DNA of 41,698 nt, taken from Echinostoma caproni (Eukaryota; Platyhelminthes; Trematoda; Plagiorchiida; Echinostomatidae). Made by a program: the position numbers and the translations under genes. The notes beneath the pieces were generated by a model that was not told the origin of the DNA, did not search any database, and saw nothing but the letters and a program-made list of their open reading frames with translations. Positions 33,914 to 41,698 of this stretch are shown piece after piece; position 1 is the stretch's first letter; each line of letters opens with the position of its first letter. The stretch spans positions 3,533 to 45,230 of the forward strand of contig UZAN01041044.1 in NCBI GenBank assembly GCA_900618425.1, given 5' to 3'.

Positions 33914-34358
33914 TTATGGATTGCCAATCCATGTTGGTACATGGTGTGGTTCTTTTATCTTATATAATGTGAATTTTAGTCAATGCGAGGTTCCAATGGG
34001 GAGGGGAAGAACAGCCATAAACATATTTAGTTTTATTGTTTCTACCTTAAAATAGGTTTTATTTTGAAGAAAGCGAAAATGTTGAAGCGTGTTCCAGAAC
34101 TTGGCAATTCGGTAAAATATTTGTGCACGAAATTATAATATCTGGTATCACGCTCAGAAGAACAAAAAAAAACAATGAAATACGGTAGAATAACGATAAT
34201 GAAACTGCGACCCTACGATTGGAGGTCAGGGAACGGTTATCGACAAACTGAATTGATTTCACGATCAAGGAGGAAAACAGAAGGAAACTGTTGGGTTCCA
34301 AATTAGGTAGGAAAATAAGAACACAACGGATTAGGTATTACGCTTATTGTAAACTACA

Positions 34359-34490
34359 AATATGTAGCCGGTTCACCAAACGGGGAAAAAGCACAACTGA
34401 ACAACGTGTAGGAGCCAGGCAAGCAGGCAGACCGATACCGACTCATACGTTGCACTACATACGAATGCCGTCAAGCCAGCATTCAAACAG
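34359..34490 (+). repeat. Dispersed repeat R2, copy 2
   Basis: The better preserved copy: tatgtagccggttcaccaaa, gagccaggcaagcaggcaga, cgttgcactacatacgaatg, gtcaagccagcattcaaaca. It aligns with 21784-21900. No open frame of note and no Pol III box. Its family cannot be named from the window. Confidence 0.65.
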
Positions 34491-34499
34491 TCGGACAAT

Positions 34500-35384
34500 C
34501 TATGGACTAATCTATTTTGTCACAGGGATGTATGAAAACGAATCAGTCAGTTGTAGGCTGCAACAGAGACTATGGCCACTTCCCACGTGACTGCAGTATT
34601 CAAGAGAAGAGCAGATTTAAGCTCTTACCAGTTAAATGGGATGAAATGGGGCGGAAGAGGGTCTAGCATATAACAGAAAACAATCTTTCGCGTAGTGCGA
34701 TAGTCATCTGAAGTATAAAAGGAGAACGGCCATAAAGAAGAAATGGTAGCCAATCCAAGAAGGAATACCGAGTTTGNAAAAAATAGGTAATTGCAAGAAT
34801 TAATAGCAGTTTGAAAGCAACCGTAGAAAGAGATTTTAGGAGCATTCAATGAAAAGTGGTTGGCATCGCTCCTAGAGGGGATAAGTCCAAGCTCAAAGTA
34901 CAGTAACCCATTGACTCTGTGTTGGTTTCGGCATGGTGAGTAGCCCCATAATAGTTAGACAGTGAAGATACGCGTTGATTGAATAATTGATCGAGTTATT
35001 GGATTTAGATCATTGATATCAACCGCATAGGGCGTTGGAACAAACACCCTTCTTGGTGTTTGAGGCACATGTACGGAAGCATCGGGTGCACTGAGGAGTC
35101 CGTCAACGCGCAGTACTTCTGACGATAAACTGCATCATCGAATTTCAATGTTAAAGGTTAAAGTTGCACACATTCGCACTAGCCACCATACACGAAACAG
35201 TGGGTAAAATATCTCGTTTTTGCCCACTCTATTTATTGAGGATATCATTTTTGATCTAATGGAGCAAAAGGTCTCGGTAACAGATTATCCCATTATTTCG
35301 AACTATTCCCATACTCGCATTTAGGCGAAATATTATTTCTAATAACTCATAATCATGTCGTTACAATGTATATACAGGGGACAA
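34500..35384. other. No supported gene
   Basis: AT-rich, with a single N at 34777 and no recognisable protein or repeat signature. Confidence 0.4.
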
Positions 35385-35494
35385 ATTCTAGGGGTTGGAA
35401 GCAGAACAATAAATTGTGAGGAATCGTTCATTTCGTGTATGCGTGTCTGTACGTGTGTTGCACATCGCATTCTCAGATCTGAGGTTTTCAGTTG

Positions 35495-35821
35495 TCACTT
35501 TGATTGAGTGGTCCTGTTCTGAGGGATTCGTGTTGTTGTGCCTAAGCGTGCTTTGAGGTAGGAGGAGGGGTGGGAGAGAGCTTGGTTTAGATACTTCGGG
35601 GCACATAGTTCGGGGATCAAATGTTTAAGACCGATAGCCTCAGCTATGACTAACGTACGCATTGTAACATATTCAGACCGGATCGGGGGAACCTGATAAA
35701 TAATGCGAAATGTTTCCCTCGGGTTAACACGATGGTCAGTGTCCACCAAGTGAGCGAGAATCTCTCTGGTGATATACCGGGAACCACCTCGACTCAGCCA
35801 GTGCGGATGGTGCTCTTTCAC
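35495..35821 (-). pseudogene. PLE GIY-YIG endonuclease C-terminal part
   Basis: A 108-codon open frame covers the second half of the domain: RVKEHHPHWLSRGG (the R-x-K-E-H helix block of GIY-YIG nucleases, with the Arg just upstream), ILAHLVDTDHRVNPRETFRI (H-L-V-D-T-G-H pattern, Gly here Asp) and YVTMRTLVIAEAIGLKHL. The natural C-terminus should fall near LNQALS; the frame runs on into the 3' UTR. The frame is cut from the N-terminal half of the domain by TAG at 35836-35834. Confidence 0.75.
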
Positions 35822-35937
35822 GCGGTTAGATAACTACCATGCTGTACAAATGACGTAGAGTCCGTCCCAAACGCATGTGAAAGAGTAAAAATACACTGAA
35901 GCGGTCAGCATCCGTAGTTTATCTTTATTCCGTATGG

Positions 35938-36192
35938 TTATCGGTGGTGAACTTTTGAAAGAACAGCCNTTCGGTCTTCAGAGGTTAGCGGCGGAAATTT
36001 TCCCTTCGACGAAGACTGAACTAAGATTTCCTTCTTTTCCATCCTATCTGGTATCTGTTTCGTCATATTTCGTTGAATGAAACGGTTGGTGTAGGCATTG
36101 TTTCGGAACACGTTGGAGATCAATTTGATTCCATCGCTTAATACTTTTTGCCAGCAGAGTCTCCGGGCTCTAGAAAGCAAACATTTCATCAA
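35938..36192 (-). pseudogene. PLE RT-to-endonuclease linker
   Basis: An 84-codon frame with the pattern R-A-R-x-L/I-C followed about 25 residues later by N-x-x-x-N/R-F-I-x-x-N, the usual PLE linker between RT and GIY-YIG. It is in a different frame from the endonuclease part, so at least one indel separates them. An N at 35969 leaves one residue undefined. Confidence 0.7.
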
Positions 36193-36212
36193 TTTCTTCT
36201 TCAGCTTAATGA

Positions 36213-36434
36213 GGACCTAACTGTGACCATTTCCCCGCCACCCCACACCCTACACACACATTTTCACACAACAACACCGATCTCTCAGACCTGGACCACG
36301 CGACCAACGTGACATTACTGAAAATCCCAGAAGCACAGATCTGAGAATGCGGTGTACGACACACACACACAGACAAAGATCCAAGAAGTGGGAACGATTC
36401 CTTACATTTTATTGTTTTCCTCCCAACCCCTAGT
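36213..36434 (+). mobile_element. PLE 3' tail in opposite orientation
   Basis: This segment is homologous to the reverse complement of 35388-35595. Shared blocks in order are cacaacaacac, ctcagatctgagaatgcg (its counterpart reads cagatctgagaatgcggtg), an aca-rich stretch, aacgattcc and ccaacccctag. It is the last codons plus 3' UTR of the same PLE family, pointing plus, joined directly to the 5' end of the minus-strand copy. An 11-base insertion (agaagcacaga region) distinguishes it. The pair is therefore back to back. Confidence 0.75.
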
Positions 36435-36439
36435 TTTTT

Positions 36440-39400
36440 TCTCTCGCATATGAACTGCAGGGGGAGAGATCATGGTAAGTTGGGAAAGAAGTAGTCAACA
36501 ACATTCCAATTCCATAACCGGATGTTGCTCACACTTTGTGCGTCAGAAATGCTCACTGGTTAGGGTCATTAAGGAGTGGGATCCGACGGCTGTTTCCTGT
36601 GTGGCTTTGACCGTGGAAGACCGGGTGTTCTTACGGATTGTTTTCGAGAGCTTGGGGAGGAAAGATTTTATAGGCGGATTCTGATCACTTTCGCTGTGCC
36701 CAAAATGCGACTCCTAATCCACTTAGATCGACGCCTGCGAACTGAGTAGACGGGTCTAGATGACTCGGCTACACTAATCACCTGTAGTGAAACGATTGCA
36801 CTGTTCATCAGCTTAATTACTCCATTATTAAAACATATTGAGTGGGGCTCGTGGACTCGTTCAGATGAATGTCTCCTTGTGCGGAACAGGTAAATAAGAA
36901 TAACCAGAAAGGGACTACGGAAACTGGGGCAATTTATGTTTACTCGCTCATATGTAATACCCAGTTTGTAAGCATCAGCTTGAATATGGCATGGCAAAGC
37001 AACTCTTGTTATATTGATCTGATGCATGTTGACGATCGCAAATCAGGTTTTTGACCTCTGGACACGTTTACACAAATATTTCTCTGATAAGTATTATCAA
37101 CAACACCGAAAATGGAAAGTCTTAGTCTGGAATGTAGCTGACTTGTCACTGAATTGATAATGAAGTTTGTAAATGCACACAGCGTATCAAAAACGCGTTA
37201 CAAAGAACCTACTACGCTGCCACATTAGGACTCCATCCGATCACACGGCGCCTCCCCGTCCCCCCATTCAAAGATCGTCGTCCAGTCGAATGAGGTTTGT
37301 GTTGTCTAATGGTGTGTAACAGTATGATGAACTGACAGGATAAAGTCGCAACAGGAAGAGAAGAGAAAAACACAGAGAACTTTCGAAGAACACGCCATTT
37401 CGAGGTGTAATTGATTCAATTTTTGTCATGTATAGATACGTTATGTAGCCGAAACTGGATAAAAATGTCCGATAAACGATCAAGAACCTGAGGAAAACTT
37501 TTTTACAGGTATAAGTTGATTGCTGCATTTATCAGATTTTGTCGCCAAATTCAAACAAATTAATATAAAAGTTACTTCAAATGGAGGTAATGAAATGATG
37601 ATGCGGAAAGAGGGGTAATTGTCCCCTAAACTTCACAATATATACTAATCGAAGACCTTTTGTTTGAACTTATATGAAATAAACTTCACCATGGCTTTAT
37701 GATGACAGCGTGCACACATGAACGTATTGGTGGTCACCTGTATCCTACTGAAGGCCATGGACTATATGTTTTTACTCAACACTCAACACTAAGTTTAGAA
37801 ATCATCAACTAATTCCGATGTGGGATAGTATCACCAAAACACCGATTCAAAATGATTGCTCGCTGTTGTGAGTAGACGTCCTGTATGGATAAGCCTATGA
37901 CAAAAGCTTTCGCTTTATTTTCACATTATTGTAGCCTTATTCCTACCTACCGCTGCCGGCAAAACAGTAGGCTTCCGTTCGGAAATGAACCAATTTGAAC
38001 GCAGCCTTTTAGGGGTTCGAAAGATCAGCTTTGAGGAGCGTTGGTCATGGGCGTGGGTTCTTGAATTCCACTGTCGATACAATAAGTCTTCCCAAAATCG
38101 GTACCACAGTGGGTGAAAACGGGATTCGTGAGATCAGTTGCCTTTTCTGAATTTGAAGGAAAATCATTTGTTTTGCTTCACGTCCAGCAATGATGTGTCC
38201 TCGTGTCATTTGCATCCAGTGAGATTATGCTGATTGTTTCTTGTTACATTTCCAGACACTCGGAACATGTAAGGAATGTCACACATTTACATAATGTCTA
38301 ATGAATAACACGAAAGCTATTTTTGAATTCACCCCGGAAGATAATATGATAAATATGTGGATATGAGTGGATGAAAGCGCTTGTAATCAATGAGGCTAGG
38401 TAGTGTTTTGGAGCGAAGATATCGATTGGGGGACGACTGCAGTGCAGGCCAGCAAAGGGTTTGAACAAGTATGAAGGATAATGATGTCAGCAATATTTTA
38501 TGAAATCTGCTTTCCATTCACTTTTGTGCACAAAATATCCCTCAAACAGTTCACTCCTCCTTAAACTAAGTCTACGAATCCTACGGATTATGAATGCCTA
38601 AATGATGCAGAATGTAAATGAATTTTTTTCAATAATAAGTTATAAGACGTCCTAATGACGTCATAACACCGATCGATTGGATGATGTTACCACTGANACT
38701 GATGACTTCAAACAAAAGCCTCATTCATGACTGACGATATCCGTCCTAGCATAGTTGATCAAACTGTTTTTTTTGGCGAGAAAATCACACAGCCATTATC
38801 CTAATACACAGAAATAATAAGAATAATAGCTCTTTTGAGTGTGAAACAATCATTCTGCACGTAGCAGCATTGGATGTTCACATGGAACAACAAACTTGAG
38901 ATTCCCTCTTCCACATCAGTCAAACGCCGTAATATTATGACTCCGGACTGCTTTTACGAAGATACTTATCAGTGCTTCGATTTGGATGATTCAAAACATG
39001 TTTGAGTCGACATTAGGTTAAAAAAAACGCAATGGACACGGAGCACACAATCAATCAAGTGGCAAGTGGTATGTAGCAAAAACTACCGATAAAGCCAAGT
39101 TGGTCAAACAAACTAATGATGCAGAACTGGATTACTGATTATGGTGAATCGCACAAAAACATTGCACTACATGAATGGAGTTTGTTAAACTCTAACGAGT
39201 GAACCGCTGTCGGATCACAACCTGGCATTCTATCGTCAAGTAAGTGACCAAGCCGCATTCTATTCGAATGGCAATTTGTGTGCTAATTGTTTCTAAATGT
39301 CTGTTGACAGATAACCGTTCAGAATTGTTGGTCTGAATAAAATTGCACCAATCGATTCCGGGTTTCGGTAACTTTCTCATATTTTACTTCTACTTAAATT

Positions 39401-39540
39401 ATTTGTAATAGGCATTTAAATTTAATCAAATCCAATTCAAAAAATGGAAGAAAATGAATTTTGACTATTTGGCTCTGTTTGGTTTTCCAAGCTACGGTGC
39501 CCACCAGAGCACGCAGATCGGAAAACCCTAGGTTTTCTTC
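36440..39540. other. Long stretch with no supported gene
   Basis: Open frames of 60-119 codons occur (36472-36684 plus, 36668-37027 minus, 37268-37528 minus, 38329-38517 minus), none recognised. A donor consensus (ATG before gtaagt) lies at 36475. A weak relative of the R1 flank lies at 39093-39190 (agccaagttggtcaaacaaa, gcactacatgaatgg). A small palindrome, gaaaacc-cta-ggttttc, lies near 39523. Confidence 0.35.
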
Positions 39541-39575
39541 CACTCTTGGTCTTTTTATAAAATAATTGGTTTACA

Positions 39576-39661
39576 TAGATAAATTATATTTGCACGGTTG
39601 CCACGGCGGAGACACACCTATAATCAACGGTTTACAATGCATTCCCAAATGTTTTGGACCA
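39576..39661 (+). CDS. Candidate internal exon, unassigned
   Basis: A pyrimidine-rich tract (39535-39560) and ggtttacatag precede an open frame: two bases, then KLYLHGCHGGDTPIINGL and IPKCFGP. A donor-like gtgata follows one base after the last complete codon. If spliced to the acceptor before 39823, the split codon closes as Leu and the frame continues into the terminal exon candidate without a shift. The frame also stays open past this donor to 39874, so the boundary is uncertain. No family recognised. Confidence 0.25.
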
Positions 39662-39822
39662 TGTGATATTCTGTTACAGTTCAGTCAGTTATACTTTGCT
39701 TCTGGCACATTCATCAATGAAGTTAGATTCATCATTGAGGGTTTCTTTTTCATTATTTGTTTTTGTATGACTTCCTTGGACCGACAATTCACCGGGGGTA
39801 CATGCTATGCAATCCAAAGCAG

Positions 39823-39914
39823 TGGATTGCCTCGTAGATGCTATCGAGGGAGAAATTGCTGCTCGTCAGTGTAGACTTCTCGACAGGAAGAATGCTTTAC
39901 CAGTGTACGAATAA
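39823..39914 (+). CDS. Candidate 3' terminal exon, unassigned
   Basis: After a T-rich tract (39740-39780) the first AGs downstream are in aatccaaagcag. From there, two bases and then 29 codons read DCLVDAIEGEIAARQC, RLLDRKNALPVYE and TAA at 39912-39914. The peptide looks like an amphipathic helix with balanced charge. The stop lies inside an AATAAA polyadenylation signal (39910-39915), giving an unusually short 3' UTR if used. I do not recognise the protein. Confidence 0.35.
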
Positions 39915-39915
39915 A
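39910..39915 (+). promoter_or_regulatory. AATAAA polyadenylation-signal match
   Basis: Canonical hexamer overlapping the TAA stop of the candidate terminal exon. A T/G-rich stretch follows within 20-30 bases (ttgcaattgtattc). AT-rich DNA contains many such hexamers, so its meaning depends on the exon call. Confidence 0.3.
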
Positions 39916-40120
39916 AGCAGTTGCAATTGTATTCAAAATCGGTGTTCATATTGAGGATGAAGTGAATGACATTTCGTTTCATTGAAAACTACGATGACAT
40001 TTACAGTGCATATCGATTGGTATTGGTCTTCTTGCACTTGTTCGCTAATACATGTCATTCTCCAACGAGTTTTTGTTCTCACACGCTTTCATTATATATG
40101 ACACTAGCTAACATTTACAG

Positions 40121-40213
40121 TGCTCCCGAAAAGTCCGTCTCTGGTATTTTTTGTTCACTCTTTTTACTCACAACTTGGAAAAGGATTTCATTGATCTCTG
40201 TGAATTGCCGCTG
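40121..40213 (+). CDS. Candidate internal exon, unassigned
   Basis: Both splice signals are good: an acceptor with a branch-like ctaac 13 bases upstream (ctaacatttacag) and a consensus donor (CTG before gtaagttc). The unit is exactly 31 codons. Frame 1 reads CSRKVRLWYFLFTLFT, HNLEKDFIDLCELPL. The W followed by L-E and a D-L-x-x-L-P pattern is loosely like the start of the first membrane domain in ABCC transporters, but that is weak. A second frame is also open (APEKSVSGIFCS), which lowers confidence. Confidence 0.35.
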
Positions 40214-40919
40214 GTAAGTTCAATATTTTGACATCTGTTCAAATCTTCCTACTTCCATTTGCATCCAACTAGATGGCATACGTTTACACAAACAGGAAAT
40301 CTTTTCGCTGTAAAGCAAGCTACCATAATTAACTCTCAGAGCACTGCTCAAGTTGCTTCCCAACAGTAGTGCTAAATATTTCATTTATCAAATAAAACGT
40401 TTCAGCCCCAGAATCATCAAGAGAGCATGCTCCGTGGACAACGTAACCAAACTTATATAGATTATTTCTTTTACCCACTAAACACTTTTTCCAATACTGA
40501 TGTCTGTTCCATCTCACATGATTTTACATTTGTCCTTGAATTTTGGTATTATCCGTGTTTACCTGGGTGAGAATTTCCAAAACGACGTCCCCATGATAAA
40601 TCAAAGACCAAAAGAACTGGACGGCGTGGTGCTGTTAAGCAACTATCATTCACAAATGAAAAGGAATGGTGTGATTAAATCGAATGAGCTCGTGATAAGT
40701 GGTCTTGTTTGAAGCAGTTATTCTGGTACAGGAATAGCTCCATCTCGGATGTTATGTACTGAATCCAAAACCACCTAACGTACAGCTACCGCAGAGAATC
40801 AATCTGGCATCCCGGTTGATATTGATGTCCAGATAATCGAACAGGACACATGACTCCGCTTCATCGTTACCGGTCCTGCTAAGGGTCTGTGCTTTGCCCG
40901 TTTCTTGATTATACCAACG

Positions 40920-41400
40920 CTTTTCGATCACCTAAACGTACCATTTTCATTCAACCTATTTGGATTGAGGACCGGCACCTGATGCAAAAATCAGACACTT
41001 CTTACGTAGGAAGTGATTCCTTTTTTTTGAACCGGTGAATCTTCCTGCTTCATAGAAGTTATTTTTGAGAGCCTTCAAGGTGGTATTTTCTCTCCATTCC
41101 TTGCTCACTGTACATTGACAATCTTCCCATCAATCCATATTGGCCACACTCAAGTACGCCGTGGAGATCTTGCTTGGGGGTCTCTTGTCCGATCTTTAGA
41201 GTTTCAGCCAACTTATCCACCGTCTCCATCACATTTGCCGTTACGCTGTCCCTGATCGTTGATGCCCAATGTCGCTGACGCTGTCAAAGGGCTTGAATTT
41301 ACTCTAATCGTAACATGTCTTGGTTCAAGCAAGTTGAGTACATTTTGTGGAACCATTTCGGACAGAAACTGCAAGATTTCCTAGAATGGTCTTAAATGAC
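40920..41400 (+). mobile_element. Decayed non-LTR reverse transcriptase fragment
   Basis: Three RT blocks can be read in order across shifted frames: FDHLNVP (block A tail, 40923-40943), ESLQGGIFSPFLAHCT (block B, usually GVxQGxxLSP, near 41068-41115), YIDNLPINPYWPHS near 41110, and LKYAVEI (block C, usually YADD) near 41152. Catalytic Asp residues of block C are lost. The sequence before and after is too decayed to place in a family, though it is not obviously the LINE A/B family. Confidence 0.5.
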
Positions 41401-41698
41401 AGCTCATTTAAATATGCATGTGGGGAAAGTGAGCGCATCCGAAGGCTGTCTAGATNTATTCGCTCCTCCCGTTTGGCGAAGAGATAATGGTGATTAACTG
41501 CTTCAGTTTGGTTGTTCTTACTTGACAGAAACGTTCAAAAAACACTTCTTTGAACGGCCTCACGGTGTACAATTTCGACTGTAAAGTGGACGCAAATTGA
41601 ACACGTATCTGTAAGCTACTATTATGGCGTAGTTCATTGCACAATTGCATATCCTATTGGACTTCCTCACACTAATTCTTACATCCTTCATGCTCCCC

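Larger units (their letters stand above)
35385..36212 (-). mobile_element. Penelope-like element, 3' half
   Basis: Read on the minus strand from 36212, the linker between RT and endonuclease comes first: LLSRARRLCWQKVLSDGI, then NNAYTNRFIQRNM. A decayed segment (35938-36050, single N at 35969) follows. The GIY-YIG endonuclease then reads VYFYSFTC, LYVICTAW, stop, LSNRVKEHHPHWL, ILAHLVDTDHRVN, TLVIAEAIGLKHLIPELCA, and a 3' UTR ends at ccaacccctag near 35390. The RT itself is missing (5' truncation). PLEs move by target-primed reverse transcription using RT plus GIY-YIG. Confidence 0.8.

Noticed and set aside
36668..37027. 119-codon minus-strand open frame as the missing PLE RT
   Set aside because: It contains no RT motif, and the minus-strand PLE stops at about 36212, where the opposite-facing tail begins.

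Overview
The window reads as a piece of a large, AT-rich, intron-rich animal genome. The best fit is a flatworm, most likely a digenean fluke. Two observations support this. It carries many decayed non-LTR retrotransposons and Penelope-like elements (PLEs) with fluke-type protein signatures. It also carries a tRNA-related SINE with a hammerhead-ribozyme core, like the SM-alpha satellite of schistosomes. An opisthorchiid source is a guess from the look of the dispersed repeats. I see no prokaryotic signal: no operons, no Shine-Dalgarno pattern, no CRISPR, no rRNA and no intact tRNA. The sequence is draft assembly, with a 433-base N run at 22139-22571 and several single Ns.

Layout. 1-5.2 kb: two copies of a short dispersed repeat (R1), one with an inverted half-copy beside it, plus unassigned open frames. 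5.28-7.69 kb: decayed CR1/Jockey-like LINE A, with endonuclease and reverse transcriptase (RT) still legible. 8.1 kb: third R1 copy. 9.3-12.1 kb: four short splice-bounded open frames on the plus strand that could belong to one host gene. 12.2-12.95 kb: pyrimidine-rich block with internal repetition and a TATA-like box. 15.3 and 18.9 kb: two copies of the tRNA-derived SINE, the second with the hammerhead core. 21.8 and 34.4 kb: repeat family R2. 23.15-23.87 kb: 3' part of LINE B, the same family as LINE A. 23.9-26.34 kb: LINE C, a second LINE family. 26.4-26.7 kb: minus-strand PLE fragment abutting LINE C. 28.3, 28.5 and 32.1 kb: minus-strand repeat R3. 33.2-33.9 kb: long minus-strand open frame broken by one TGA. 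35.4-36.4 kb: a PLE 3' half on the minus strand, joined back to back to a PLE 3' tail on the plus strand. 39.5-40.2 kb: the most gene-like plus-strand exon candidates. 40.9-41.4 kb: another decayed RT.

Nothing here forms an operon or pathway. The recognisable content is transposon debris, probably in introns or between genes. All readable elements are dead (stops, frameshifts, lost catalytic boxes). Host-gene calls rest on splice signals and open frames only and are deliberately scored low. The most interesting items are the hammerhead-bearing SINE, the back-to-back PLE and the possible host exons near 9.3-12.1 kb and 39.6-40.2 kb.
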